Source of the DNA: QHXQ01 sp963788965
Lineage (GTDB): Bacteria > Acidobacteriota > Blastocatellia > Pyrinomonadales > Pyrinomonadaceae
Assembly: GCA_963788965.1 (NCBI GenBank)
Contig: CAWBIK010000005.1
Coordinates: forward strand, 1,798,001 to 1,862,000
Length of the DNA: 64,000 nt
Direction: 5' to 3'
Shown: positions 17,042 to 27,069 of the stretch, in pieces
Position numbering within the stretch: position 1 is the first letter of the stretch
Layout: each line of letters starts with the position of its first letter
Translations under genes and position numbers: made by a program
Notes under the pieces: generated by a model
What the model was told of the DNA's origin: nothing
The model's input: only the letters and a program-made list of their open reading frames with translations
Database searches by the model: none

Positions 17042-17864
17042 CTTTCAAGCAGCGGGCCGCCCGCGACGGCGTCAGGGCAGCGTTCACAGTCCGCGCCGTT
17101 GCAATGTGTGATGTGCGGGTCGGCGCGGATCGCCGCTGCGGCCAGTGTCAATGCTTGCGCCGCGGGCAGCAGTCGCCATGTGCTTTGACCAACCACGGTG
17201 CGGCGTTCGATGGCGCGTAGCGCCGGCTCAAGTTGGCCGAACCCTTCGGAGCAGCCGCCGACTTCAACCACATGAGGCCGCCGTCTCTATCGTTCGCCCA
17301 ACGGCGAAACAGGACGCGGCCCGCCACGTTCTCCGCCAGATGCAACAGCGTCATCCGTTCCAGCCCGACGCCCATTAACAGCACAGAGCCGCCCGCTTGG
17401 GCCAACGCGACAAGCGGTGCATATACATCCGTCGGCGCTTGCCCGGCCACAATCTCAACTGCGCGCCGCCCGACCGCCGTGAAGGAGTCGAGCGGATGTA
17501 GCCCGCGCACGCGGTCAGAGCGCGCGACGACGGCCGCCGGGATCGCGCCCATGTAATCATCAAGCTCCTGACTCTCAGTCGTGAAGATTCTATCCGTATG
17601 AGGTCGCGCTGCTGCGTCGTTATCGTAGCGCCACCCGTTGCGTGCAAAGCGCAAGTGCGGCGGCGGTGCGATCTCGAAGCTCGAAGAGAACGTCGGGACA
17701 AGCAAGGTGCAGCCTTCATCTAAGAATGACTGCACAACCATCGCCGCGCCGCCCGCGACGTGTCCGAACGAACGCAACGAACTGTGGACGCACACGACCT
17801 GTCTCGATAGGCCGAGTGAGCGCAACGCATGTTGAATGTCTTGCTGTGTGACGGTCGCTTGCAT
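17026..17864 (-). CDS. AAC(3)-like acetyltransferase, frameshifted
   Basis: Member of the aminoglycoside N3-acetyltransferase / YokD family. The N-terminal part has VCVHSSLRSFGHVAGGA and LLVPTFSSSF. The centre has the conserved RVRGLHPLDSFTAVG stretch and LLMGVGLERMTLLHLAE. The end lies in another frame, reached by adding one base near 17268: VVEVGGCSEGF then LEPALRAI. The reconstructed length of about 279 residues matches the family. Whether it acts on aminoglycosides is unknown; many chromosomal members do not confer resistance. It lies six bases after the upstream acetyltransferase on the same strand, so they are likely co-transcribed. Confidence 0.8.
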
Positions 17865-17870
17865 AAGTTG

Positions 17871-18716
17871 TCATGCGGCGGGCTGCGCCAGTTGCCACTT
17901 GATGCGCGTGTAGGCGATGCGAAAGCCTTGTCGTTCGGCGTTGCGTTGCGAGGCGCTGCCCGGCTGCGTACACATCATCGCAAGGTCGCAACCCTGTTCG
18001 GCCGCGTAACTCAAACGTCTGTCGAGCAGCGCCAGTTGCGCGCCCTGCTTGCGCCCTTCGGGGATGGTGCTTGCGCCCGCCAGCAGCGCCACGCCTTCGC
18101 AGATGCTCAACGCGCCCGTGGCTATCGGTTGCCCATCCAACTCCGCGATGAACGACAGCGTGCCCACCCGCGCGGCGCTGACCTGCGACAACTCCAACAT
18201 GAAGTCGGTAAACTCCGGAAACTCGCTCCAACCCTTAGCCGCCGTCTGCGCCCACAAGTCGTGTTCGTCAGGCTCGATCAGCCGCACGCCTATGCGCTCG
18301 TTAGGTGCGACTGCGAACCGTTCACCGCGCCGAATGGGCCGGCACATCACGCTGGTAAATTCCATCGGTTGATAACCGCGCACGTTCAATAAAGCAACGA
18401 GGTCAAGCTCGACGAGCGGGCTGACTTCGTGAAACACAGGTGCGCCGCGCTCCTTGAAGAACTGTTCGATCTGTTCCAACTCGACAGTCGTGATCGGTTG
18501 AAACAGACCGAGGCCGAATGTCTGCGTCAACGGCGATGCCACGCCGTCATACATCGCATACGTGCCGCCGACTTCTATCCATTGTGCGCCGCTCGCCGGA
18601 AAAACTTTGGCGCGGGCTTCGACGAACTCGGCATTGCTGCGCCCTTCGGCCTTTTCCAATCGTCGCGCCAACGCTGCATCCGAGAACGGGTAATCTGCTG
18701 CTGCTGTGCTCATCAT
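17871..18716 (-). CDS. GNAT-family N-acetyltransferase
   Basis: A 281-residue protein. The C-terminal half carries the GNAT fold: GTLSFIAELDGQPIATGAL, then the acetyl-CoA loop ASTIPEGRKQGAQLALLDRRL, and MMCTQPGSASQRNAERQGFR as the final helix and strand. The N-terminal 130 residues form a degenerate second GNAT-like lobe (VFHEVSPLVELDLVALL). It is followed after six bases by the AAC(3)-like gene. The substrate is unknown. Confidence 0.8.
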   Translation of the reverse strand: MMSTAAADYPFSDAALARRLEKAEGRSNAEFVEARAKVFPASGAQWIEVGGTYAMYDGVASPLTQTFGLGLFQPITTVELEQIEQFFKERGAPVFHEVSPLVELDLVALLNVRGYQPMEFTSVMCRPIRRGERFAVAPNERIGVRLIEPDEHDLWAQTAAKGWSEFPEFTDFMLELSQVSAARVGTLSFIAELDGQPIATGALSICEGVALLAGASTIPEGRKQGAQLALLDRRLSYAAEQGCDLAMMCTQPGSASQRNAERQGFRIAYTRIKWQLAQPAA

Positions 18717-18862
18717 GCGTGCAAAAGTATATGACTTTGCGGCTTAAGCAAAGCACATTCTTTTGCGCGGCAACGCTTTTTCCGTCGCCATCCTCTATAA
18801 TCAAGGGGCGCGGCCACTTAAGCCGCCGACCCCGTAATTCATTCCGAAGGATAGATCGTTAC

Positions 18863-19693
18863 ATGCATCAAGAGTTATCGCGCCACGCCCGCACGCGCGC
18901 AAGTATCAAGTTCGTCGTCGCCCTCTGCCTCTGCCTGTTCGTTAACATCGTGGCGGCGCACGCACAAGAGCAACCGCCGCCCGCGCCCAAGCCGACGCCG
19001 GCCGCAGGCTCGCCGTCGCGCGTCGTGCTCGACTTCTATCGACTGCTGCGCGAGCGTAAGTTCCGCGAAGCGTTCGCCATGTCGATCTACAAATCCGCTA
19101 TCGACGGGTTGTCGCCGCAGGACTTTGAAGAACTGCGGCCGGAGTTTGAAAAGATGTCAACGGCCGTGCCCGAACAGATCGAGTTGAGTGGCGAGCAGAT
19201 CAGCGGCGACGAAGCGACCGTCTTCGCGCGCGCCGCCGACGATCCGTCGGGGCAGTTGCGCCAAGAGCCGATCATTCGTGTCAACGGCGTCTGGTTGTAC
19301 GGCAACCGCGAGGCTTATCAGGCGGTCCAGAGCAAGGGCGCGGCGTTCTTCCCGGAGACGCGCATCGAGCGCCACCATGAAGAGGTCGGCGCGGTGCTGC
19401 GGCTCGTTGCCCAAGCCGAGGCCGTCTATGCTTCGCAGCACGGCGGCAGCTACGCAGACCTAGCGGCGCTTGTGGCCAGCAAGCCGTCGCTCAAAGACGA
19501 CATAGCGTCCGACACGCTCGGCTACAACTTCCGCATCATGCTCGGCAAAGACGGCCGGGCTTATGCCGTCCAAGCCGAACCCGTGCGCTACGGGCGCACA
19601 GGCCGGCTCTCATACTACATGGACGCCAGCGGCTACAAGAGTAAAGACACGGGCGGCAAGCCCTTCATGCCGTCGGGCGTGAAGAAGCCCTGA
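18863..19693 (+). CDS. Secreted hypothetical protein
   Basis: A 276-residue protein. The start at 18863 is chosen because a signal peptide follows (FVVALCLCLFVNIVAAHAQE), with AAGGA about twelve bases upstream; the frame is open further upstream without a good start. After a Pro-rich linker, residues 50-130 resemble a small NTF2-like or DUF4878-like domain (RVVLDFYRLLRERKFREAF). The C-terminal 110 residues resemble a type IV pilin-like globular domain (LVAQAEAVYASQHGGSYADL), a pattern common in Acidobacteriota secreted proteins. An exact TATAAT lies at 18796-18801. Function unknown. Confidence 0.65.
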   Translation: MHQELSRHARTRASIKFVVALCLCLFVNIVAAHAQEQPPPAPKPTPAAGSPSRVVLDFYRLLRERKFREAFAMSIYKSAIDGLSPQDFEELRPEFEKMSTAVPEQIELSGEQISGDEATVFARAADDPSGQLRQEPIIRVNGVWLYGNREAYQAVQSKGAAFFPETRIERHHEEVGAVLRLVAQAEAVYASQHGGSYADLAALVASKPSLKDDIASDTLGYNFRIMLGKDGRAYAVQAEPVRYGRTGRLSYYMDASGYKSKDTGGKPFMPSGVKKP

Positions 19694-19932
19694 CCGCGTG
19701 CGCGCATAGCTTAAGCACGGAGCCACGCGAACCGGGATGAACCAAGTCACGCGATCTTTCGTGTGCGTCAGTCCGTGCTGGTTCGCGTCGCTTCATGGTG
19801 ACACTGTTTCTGTTGGTCTTGTCGAAATCAACTCTGTGCTGCGCGCTGGCCCGTTGACCTGTGGCGGCCTGATGTCGGATGCTAGATGCAGCAGATCGCT
19901 TCTCTCCCGTTTGTGTCTGACCAACTGGGTTC

Positions 19933-20349
19933 ATGCCTGAGTTGCTTCGTTCACTCGTCGCGCGCATGCGCGGATACGTCGCCGACCGGCGGCGCGCACC
20001 GCGTTACCCGCTACGCCTGCCGTGCCATGTCTCGCTCTATGAACCTGACGGCGTGCGCGCCGAGACACAACTCGACGGCTGGACGCGCGACATCAGCGCG
20101 AGCGGCTTGGCGCTAATCTTGCCGCGCGTGCGCGTCGGCGGCCGCTACCTGACCGGCGCGGACGTGACGTTGCGCCTTGTGCTTGATCATCCGGCGGGCG
20201 CGTTGGAACTGCTGGCCACGCCCGCCTATTACGATCAGTTAAGCAAGGAAGGCGACGAGCAAGGCTATCTGCTTGGGGTCAGAATCAAGACGTGGAGCGC
20301 CACTGACCGTGCCCGCTACGAAGCGCAGTTGAATGAACTGCGCTCATAA
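19933..20349 (+). CDS. PilZ-domain protein
   Basis: A 138-residue protein with a PilZ domain: the RRRAPRYPLRLP arginine motif and DISASGLAL are the two c-di-GMP-binding elements. It probably binds cyclic di-GMP and passes the signal to a partner protein. The HD-GYP/GGDEF gene at 27-29.6 kb belongs to the same signalling network, though not to the same operon. Roughly 240 bases before it hold no gene. The next gene starts 23 bases downstream. Confidence 0.85.
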   Translation: MPELLRSLVARMRGYVADRRRAPRYPLRLPCHVSLYEPDGVRAETQLDGWTRDISASGLALILPRVRVGGRYLTGADVTLRLVLDHPAGALELLATPAYYDQLSKEGDEQGYLLGVRIKTWSATDRARYEAQLNELRS

Positions 20350-20372
20350 GCTCCTTTCATTGGAGACGATAC

Positions 20373-21387
20373 ATGCCCGAACAGTCTGCCCCTTCGCCGT
20401 TGCTGTTCTTCGACACGCTCAACGGCTACCAGCGCAGCGAGGCGCTCAAGGCCGCGGTCGAACTCGATCTATTCACCGCCATCGCCGAAGGCAACGAGAC
20501 GGCGGCCGCAATCGCCGCGCGTTGCCAGGCATCGGAACGCGGCACGCGCATCCTGTGCGACTACTTGACCGCCATCGGCTTCATGATGAAACAGGGCACG
20601 CATTATAAACTCACCACCGACTCGGCCGTCTTTCTCAGATCGCCGCTCGCCCGCTTACGTCGGCGGCGCGGTCGAGTTCCTGCTCTCGCCGCTGCTCGCG
20701 GCCGGTTTCAAAGAGACTGCGGCGGCCGTGCGCAAGGGCGGGAATGCGACCCCGGACGCGGGCACGGTTGCGCCGGAGAATCCGGTCTGGGTGCAGTTCG
20801 CGCGCGGCATGGGTGGGCTGATGACACAGCCCGCGCAACTGCTCGCGGAGTTGGTCGATCCCGAACCCACACGCCCGTTGCGCGTGCTCGACATCGCCGC
20901 CGGTCACGGTCGCTTCGGCCTCGCCTTCGCCACGCGCAACCCGCAGGCCGAGATCACGGCGCTCGATTGGCCGGCCGTGCTTGAAGTGGCCAAAGAGAAC
21001 GCCGCGCATGCGGGTGTCGCTGATCGCTATCACACCATCGCGGGCAGCGCCTTCGACGTGGACTTCGGCGGTCCTTACGATCTTGTGCTGCTGACGAACT
21101 TCCTGCACCACTTCGATCCGCCAACCAACGAGACGCTGCTCCGCAAAGTTCACGCGGCGCTCGCCGACGGCGGCCGCGCCGCCACGCTCGAATTCGTGCC
21201 CAACGACGACCGCATCACGCCGCCGCCCGCTGCTATGTTTAGTCTAGTGATGCTCGTCGGCACGCCTGCGGGCGACGCTTACACGTTCAGTGAACTCGAA
21301 CGCATGTGCCGCAACGCAGGCTTTACACGCAGCGAACTGCACCCGCTGCCGCCCACGTTCCAGACGCTCGTGCTGTCGCACAAGTAG
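20373..21387 (+). CDS. SAM-dependent O-methyltransferase-like enzyme, frameshifted
   Basis: The N-terminal 90 residues are a winged-helix dimerisation domain (LFFDTLNGYQRSEALKAAVE). The catalytic Rossmann part shows VLDIAAGHGRFGLAFA for SAM binding, then ALDWPAVLEVA and LLTNFLHHFDPP. The frame breaks at 20637, where an extra A separates VFL from DRRSPAYVGGAVEFLLSPL. Without it the protein is 337 residues, normal for this methyltransferase type. The substrate is unknown. A perfect 28-bp inverted repeat follows at once and probably terminates the transcript. Confidence 0.8.
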
Positions 21388-21390
21388 GAA

Positions 21391-21464
21391 TTAACCACGA
21401 AGACACGAAGACACGAAACATGATCAAGAGATCGTCTTTCGTGTCTTCGTGTCTTCGTGGTTAA
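21391..21464. terminator. Tandem-word hairpin, word ACACGAAG, likely terminator
   Basis: Arms 21391-21418 and 21437-21464 are perfect 28-bp inverted repeats beginning TTAACCACGAAG and containing direct copies of ACACGAAG. It starts four bases after one stop codon and ends four bases before the convergent one; TTTTTA follows on the plus strand. Confidence 0.8.
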
Positions 21465-21467
21465 TTT

Positions 21468-22253
21468 TTAACCCGCGAACTCAACCCAACCAAAACGTTG
21501 CGGCACGTGGAAGCTTGGTTCAGACGTGAGGGTGGGTTGCCATGCAAGGTAGCCGCGCGTTGCGCCTGTGCCGATGCAGCGATAGAGATTTGCGCGCCAG
21601 CGTGCGCCGGGTTTGGGTGCGCCGCCGAGCGCAGGCCACGGCACGCGGATCATGGATGTGATTGAGTTGCGCGTGGTGCGTGCGGCGAAGGTCGCGCCCG
21701 AATGATAGGTCCAATCGGTTTCGCGCCGGTCGGGTAGTTGGCGAATCGCAAGGTCGAGCCATTCTCCGGTCGGCGCAACCTCGAATTCAAAATAACGCTC
21801 CGGCTCATTCACGTTCGGTGCGATGAACAACTCGCACACGTCACGATCCCACAAGCCCAACGTCTTCTGATCGAGGCGCGGCTGCTCACTTACAACCAGC
21901 GGCTCGCCCTGTCGTGCGACGAAACGAACATAAAGGGCGGACTCGGACCATAACATGCGCGCCTCCGCTTGCCGTGCGCGTGGGGCGGGCGCACCGGACC
22001 AGTAGCGCGCAAGTTGCACGGCGCGCGCGCGTCGCCACGCCGCGTGGTCGAACTCACCGGCGGCGAAATCCGCGCGCACGCGGCGCGCTTCCATCACTTC
22101 GCTTGCGTCCACCTTGTCAGTTAAGAACAGATTGCGCGAGCCACGCTTAATCGGCGTTGACGCGCCGCATACGATGGTGGCGAGCGGCGCGCAGACGGCA
22201 CAGAGAAACGTGCGCCGCGTTGGTCGAGAATGTTTCTGATCGACATGCTGCAT
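21468..22253 (-). CDS. Secreted protein with CBM9-like domain
   Basis: A 261-residue protein. The N-terminus has a twin-arginine-like signal (TRRTFLCAVCAPLATIVCGA). The rest resembles family 9 carbohydrate-binding-like domains of the type annotated as carbohydrate-binding family 9-like: WSESALYVRFVARQGEP, LWDRDVCELFIAPN, YFEFEVAPTGEWLDLAI and RANLYRCIGTG in order. Such proteins are common beside peptidases in Acidobacteriota. It may bind sugars outside the cytoplasm; ligand unknown. It lies between two hairpin repeats. Confidence 0.7.
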   Translation of the reverse strand: MQHVDQKHSRPTRRTFLCAVCAPLATIVCGASTPIKRGSRNLFLTDKVDASEVMEARRVRADFAAGEFDHAAWRRARAVQLARYWSGAPAPRARQAEARMLWSESALYVRFVARQGEPLVVSEQPRLDQKTLGLWDRDVCELFIAPNVNEPERYFEFEVAPTGEWLDLAIRQLPDRRETDWTYHSGATFAARTTRNSITSMIRVPWPALGGAPKPGARWRANLYRCIGTGATRGYLAWQPTLTSEPSFHVPQRFGWVEFAG

Positions 22254-22265
22254 GGGCTTGATGAA

Positions 22266-22327
22266 TTAACCACACAGCCACGAAGAACACAAAGAAAATC
22301 TGCGCGGCTTTGTCGCTTTGTGGTTAA
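22266..22327. repeat. Imperfect hairpin related to the ACACGAAG repeat
   Basis: TTAACCACACAGCCACGAAG (22266-22285) pairs at 17 of 20 positions with 22308-22327. It shares the TTAACCAC end with the hairpin at 21391 and lies between two minus-strand genes. Confidence 0.6.
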
Positions 22328-22334
22328 GGCCGGA

Positions 22335-22877
22335 TCAGCGCAGCGCCGCCAGACATTGATCGAGCAACTGCGCCGGTTCGTCGTGATAGATGACCCGCGC
22401 GCCCGCCTTGTGCGGCAAGACTTGCAGCAAGCGCTGCGCTTCGTCGGCCACGCCGCCCGTGCCGGTCAGACAACCGACGACGCGCCCCTCGTCGTGCGCG
22501 ATGGTGAACTCGTTGAGCGAGCCGGTCGAGCCGCCGACAAAGAGCGCCACGTCCGAGGATCGAACCAGCACGACGTTGCGCCCTTTGAGGCCGAAGCCCG
22601 TATAGATGATCGCATCGCACGCGTCGGTCGGCAGTTGATAACGTGCGACGTGCTCTTGCTCGTTCAACGCGGGCGAGATGCCGAGGTGCAACGCGCCCGC
22701 CGCGCGCGCCGTCTGCCCGACGAGATGGGGCGTGCCCGTCGTCGCGCCCGTCAACACGATCACGTCGCGCGCCGCCAACGCCCGCCCCAACGCCTCAGCC
22801 GTCGCGCGCAAAACACGCGCCGCATCGGCCGCGAGCGTGTCGCTGGCCGAACCCATCACGCCGACTTTGATCTTCAT
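22335..22877 (-). CDS. SLOG/LOG-like nucleotide-binding protein (TIGR00725 type)
   Basis: A 180-residue Rossmann-like protein. It starts MKIKVGVMGSAS, has LGRALAARDVIVLTGATTGTPHL, and the phosphate-binding stretch DVALFVGGSTGSLNEFTIAHDEG. This matches the TIGR00725 branch of the SLOG superfamily, related to LOG phosphoribohydrolases, but the usual PGGxGTxxE is GGSTGSLNE. It may bind or cleave a nucleotide; no substrate is known. The gene starts two bases before the S9 peptidase ends, so they are in one transcript. Confidence 0.8.
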   Translation of the reverse strand: MKIKVGVMGSASDTLAADAARVLRATAEALGRALAARDVIVLTGATTGTPHLVGQTARAAGALHLGISPALNEQEHVARYQLPTDACDAIIYTGFGLKGRNVVLVRSSDVALFVGGSTGSLNEFTIAHDEGRVVGCLTGTGGVADEAQRLLQVLPHKAGARVIYHDEPAQLLDQCLAALR

Positions 22878-22879
22878 GA

Positions 22880-24967
22880 CTACTGACTACTTTGACTGCT
22901 CTCCACGGCCTGCTTGCGTTTGTATTTGTCGAACCAGCCGCGCAGATAGAGTATTTGCGCGATGCGGTTGGAGGGATGGCGCGTTGACCAGTCGGCGTTG
23001 AAGCCGTGGTACTCGTCGGGCAGCCGCACCATGACGGTCGGGATTTTGCGTAGCTTGAGCGCGCGGTAGTACTGCTCGGTCTGCTCTAGAGGCGTGCGCA
23101 GATCGAGTTCGCCGACGAGGAGCATGGTGGGCGTCTTGACGTTGCCGACGTATGTGATCGGCGAGCGACGCAGATGCTCGGCCGGGTCTTCCCACGGGAG
23201 CTTCTGGAAGTTGTAGTACCACGAAGAACTGTCGGTCGTGCCGACGAACGAGAGCCAGTTGACGACCGGCTTCATCACGACCGCGCCCGCGAAGCGATCC
23301 GTGTGCCCGACGATCCAAGAGGTCAGCACGCCGCCGCCCGAACCGCCGCAGACGAAGAGATTCGTTCGGATCGATGTAGCCGCGTTTAATAACCGCGTCC
23401 ACACCGTTGATGAGATCGTTGTAGTCTTCGCCGGGATAGTTGTTCTTGATGGCGTTGCCGAACGCTTGCCCGTAGCCGGTTGAGCCGCGCGGGTTGGTGT
23501 AGAGCACAACGTAGTCGCTGGCGGCGTGTTGCTGAAACTCGAAGTTGAAGCCGACGCCGTACATCGCGTGCGGCCCGCCGTGGATGTAGAGAATCAAAGG
23601 GTACTTCTTGCTCGGATCGAAGGCGGGCGGCTTCACGATCCAGCCTTGAATCTTCTTGCCGCCGACCGAGTCGTACCAGACCTCTTCGACCGCGCCGAGC
23701 GTGCGGCCTTCGAGCACGTCGTCGTTAACGTGCGTGAGTTGCGAGATCGGCGAGGGCTTGGCGAGGCGTGAACGATTGATCGCGTCGAGCGACGCGAGGT
23801 TGTTGATCGTCACCACGTCGAAGGGCGCTTGCGGCGTCGCGCGTAAGCCGACGGCCAGCCCTTTGTCGCTGATGTTCGAGAGGGTGATCTGCTGCACGCC
23901 CGATGTGACCTGCACGGGTTGTGCGCCGCCCTGCGCGCTCATGTAGTAGACGTTGCTGCTGCCGCGATCTTCGGCGGTGAAGAGGATGCCGCGCCCGTCG
24001 GGCGTCCACTCAAGCTCCGAGGGCGAGCGGTCGAAGGCGGCCGTGAGTTGGCGTTTGCCTGTGCCGTCGGCGTTCATCACGTAGAGTTGCGAGACGATGT
24101 ATGTGTCGTCGGTTTGATCGTAGCCGGTGTAGGCGATCAACTTGCCGTCGGGCGAGACGGTCGGGTCGAAGTCCGGCCCATGGCGGTCGGTCAGTTGGCG
24201 AATCTGCCCGGCCTTGATGTTGACCGCGTAGATGTCCGACTCGCGCCAAGTGTATTCGGCGTCGGGCCGGCGCATTGCCGCTGAAGGCGATGTTCTCCGC
24301 GTCGAGCCACGCGGGCGCGTTGTGGCTGTAGTCGCCTTCGGTCAACTGGCGCGGCGTGCCGCCTTCGGCCGAGACGATGAAGAGGTGTGAGTAGCCTTCG
24401 GGTCGCCAGCCCGAACCGTCGTTGCGATAGTCGAGTCGGTCAACAACGCGCGGCGCATCGATCCACTTCGCACCCGCCGGGCGCGGCGGCATGTTGATCT
24501 TGAAAGACTGCGTGGCCGGGCACGAGCATCGTGAACGCGATGTATTTGCCGTCGGGCGACCAACTGATGTTCGCGGGCGCGCGCTCAAGATGCGTCACCT
24601 GCGTCTCTTCGGGTGCGTCCAACCACTTGACGAAAATCTGCGCGCCACCGGGTTGCCCCGGCGCGACGTAGGCGAGGCGGCGGCCGTCTGCGGACCAACG
24701 CGGCTGCGCGCCTTTGACGAGGAAACGATTGCGCGCGCCGTCCGCGTTCATGATCCAGACTTCATCTTCAAACTTATCGTTCAACTTGTCGGTCCAGCGG
24801 CGCGTGTAAACGACCTGCGTGCCGTCGGGCGAAATCTGCGGCGAGTTGACGTACTCCCAATCGAGATAGGTGTCGATGGTCAGGCGGTCGCGCCCGCCGT
24901 TCGCATTGGCAGTGACCGCGAGCGCGAACAGTAGGACGAACAGGGGCAGGGCAACGAGTCGGCGCAT
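22880..24967 (-). CDS. S9 family peptidase (prolyl oligopeptidase-like), three frameshifts
   Basis: The start at 24967 opens a signal peptide (RRLVALPLFVLLFALAVTAN). A WD40-like beta propeller follows (ISPDGTQVVYTRRWTD, ISWSPDGKYIAFTM, VSPDGKLIAYTG), then an alpha/beta hydrolase domain: YPLILYIHGGPH (oxyanion region), FVCGGSGGGVLTSW (nucleophile Ser), GELDLRTPLEQTE (Asp) and DEYHGF (His). The frame breaks near 24519, 24272 and 23366, each explained by one extra base. The reconstructed 694 residues fit the family of secreted dipeptidyl or acylaminoacyl peptidases. Co-transcribed with the SLOG-like gene. Confidence 0.85.
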
Positions 24968-25095
24968 GTTTAAGTCTCCGTCGTGTTGGATCGGTTTAAG
25001 AGCGGGGACGCGACCGCTTCGGCGCACGTGCATGCAACAGAGCCGCTTGGTCGGTCAGGCTTGGTGGAAAATGATAGTTGAAAGCGGCCGGTTTG

Positions 25096-26458
25096 TTAAT
25101 CAGCCGACAGATGAATCGGTTTAGTGACCTCTTTGCTTTGCGTCGGCTCGGCAGGCGTCGTCGGTTTAATAACCGGCGTGCGTTCAAGATTCCACCAGCG
25201 CGCGGTGATGAACCAGAAGACGCCGGGCAGAAGAAAGATGCCGCCCATCATAACCATGACCGTGCGCGGCGACATGCCGAAACGGTCGAGCAGTTCGCCG
25301 GCCACATAGTTCGAGGCCGCGAGCATCAGTGTCAGCAGCGTCAGTTCAGCCGCGAAGACGCGCCCGCGAAAGTCGTCTTCAACCGACCACTGCAACAGCA
25401 CAGTTGAGAAGACCCACAACGTACTGCCGCCCATGTGCGCGACGAACAACATCAAGAGCGCGAGCGGGTAGTTGTGCGCCAGACCAAACGCGACGTAGAA
25501 CGCGCCGCCGACGAGGAACGACAACCCGATGGCGGTCGTCATGCGGCGGCGCGTCTCGCCGAGCAGCGCACGCGCCAGCACAGGCCCGACCGCCGTGCCG
25601 ATGCCGCGCGCACAATAAAGCACGCCGACCCCGGCGGCGGCCGTGCGCCCAATGGGGAAAACTTTTTCGCCGAAGACAGCGAGCAGCGTGAGTATGCCGC
25701 CGCCCAAACCCCACGCAGGCTTGACCAGCAAGAACGCCAACACGCGCGGGCGCGCCCACACGTAACGCATGCCTTCGAGCGTGTCCGTGATGCCCAACGC
25801 TTTCGCCAGCGTCAATTTCGTCTTCGCGCGTGCGGGTCGCTTCGGCAAGCGCACGCTGGCAACCAGTAAGGCCGACAGAAGATAAGTCAGCGAGTCGATG
25901 ACGAACGCGGCATCAGTGCCGAACCAATCGGTGATCAAGCCGCCGATGGCCGCGCCGAGCGTGAGCATGACAGACCACGTGATCGAAGCGATGGAGTTGG
26001 CGGTGACGAGTTCGCGGTCGGCGACGATGGAAGGAATAGCGGCGGTCTTAGCCGGCTCGAAGAAGGCCGAGAAGGCTGAGTTGCAGCACCGTCAAGACGT
26101 AGACGAGCCAGATGTGTTCGGGCCGGCGCACGAATAGAAAGCCGAGCACGACGACGGCGCGCGCCACGTCGGACCAGATCATGATCGAGCGGCGGCTGAA
26201 GCGATCCGCGACGACGCCGGAGAGCGGCCCCACCACCACGCACGGCAAGAAGCGCGCCACCAACACCAAGCCGACGATGCGCCCCGATCCCGTTAACTTC
26301 AGCACGAGCGTAAACAGCGCCAGCGTGTCGAACCAATCGCCTAGTTGGCTGACAACTTGGCCGAGCCACAACTGCCGGAAGTTGCGGTTGCGCCGCAACA
26401 GTGTGACATAACCGACCGACGCGCCCGCCGTCTGTTCCGTGTCGTCTACGTTCGTCAA
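25096..26458 (-). CDS. MFS transporter, frameshifted
   Basis: Twelve-helix major facilitator of the enterobactin-exporter/MFS_3 type: FRQLWLGQVVSQLGDWFDTLAL at the start and GPLSGVVADRFSRRSIMIWSD as the signature loop between helices 2 and 3. The first frame ends after VLQLS. The second resumes with FSAFFEPAKTAAIPSIV once an extra base near 26075 is removed, giving about 453 residues. It ends with a soluble, Thr-Pro-rich tail. The substrate is unknown. A 128-base gap separates it from the S9 peptidase downstream, which may have its own promoter. Confidence 0.85.
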
Positions 26459-26669
26459 GCAATCCTTCCAACTTGTTTTTAAGTAAATGGATTAAGACAC
26501 AGCGCACCATAAAACTCAACACCATGCGCGCCGAACATAAGTTGTAACCGACACCTAAAGCGCACGCCTTAATCTGACCGGAACATCATTCTGACACGTC
26601 ACGTTGACGTTCAAGCACGCACCTTGTTTGGCGCAAAGTTTGGCTCAACTCACAGTTTTACGGGCGTTT
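26459..26669. other. Intergenic region upstream of the structured RNA candidate
   Basis: Divergent spacer without a gene. It holds the unmapped promoter of the MFS gene and probably that of the structured region. TTGACG at 26604-26609 is a possible -35 element, but no good -10 follows. Confidence 0.4.
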
Positions 26670-26677
26670 ACTTGATG

Positions 26678-26955
26678 AAGCGGCGCGTGTGCCGCGCAAC
26701 GATTGAACGGCACACGGCTTGTTAATGATGTAAGCGCGGCCTTGGAAGCGTTATGCGCTTCGCGGGTCTTCCGCACAAGACCCGCCGGCCGCGCCAGATT
26801 TGACAGCGTTGCAGAAGTTGAGTCGCACTTTGGATGGAATGATTTCTCACCCTGCGACAGCGAGTGAGTGCCACGCGCTCGCTGCTTGCCCCTATCGTCG
26901 CCGGCAGGGTTGGCCGATTTGCTCCCGGCCAACCTTGCCGGCGACGCCCCTTTTT
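26678..26955 (+). ncRNA. Candidate structured RNA ending in a terminator
   Basis: Five helices can be drawn by eye. (1) 26687-26694 with 26708-26715, extended by AAGC/GCTT. (2) A three-way junction: outer stem GCGCGGCC (26734-26741) with GGCCGCGC (26787-26794), enclosing GAAGCG/CGCTTC (26745-26761) and GCGGGTCTT/AAGACCCGC (26762-26785). (3) 26822-26827 with 26853-26858. (4) CAGCGAG/CTCGCTG (26858-26884). (5) A 21-bp stem, 26896-26916 with 26926-26946, then CCCCTTTTT. It may be an independent small RNA or the leader of the HD-GYP gene. It does not match RNase P, tmRNA, SRP or 6S landmarks that I know. Confidence 0.45.
26896..26955 (+). terminator. Strong intrinsic terminator or attenuator
   Basis: A 21-pair stem with one G-T pair and a nine-base loop, followed by CCCC and five T, 115 bases before the HD-GYP/GGDEF start codon. 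It ends the structured RNA or attenuates the downstream gene. Confidence 0.7.
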
Positions 26956-27069
26956 ATCTCTGCGCGTGCGCTTAAGCGCGTGTGCGGTTGCTCCTCGTAG
27001 ATCAAAGTTGGACCTGTGCGCGAGCAGTCGTAGCTAAGTTGACTGGACTCGCGCCACGGAGGCTAACGG

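Noticed and set aside
18763..18801. Full promoter before the secreted protein at 18863
   Set aside because: TATAAT is exact, but the only TTGCGC-like -35 is 27 bases away, too far for a standard promoter.
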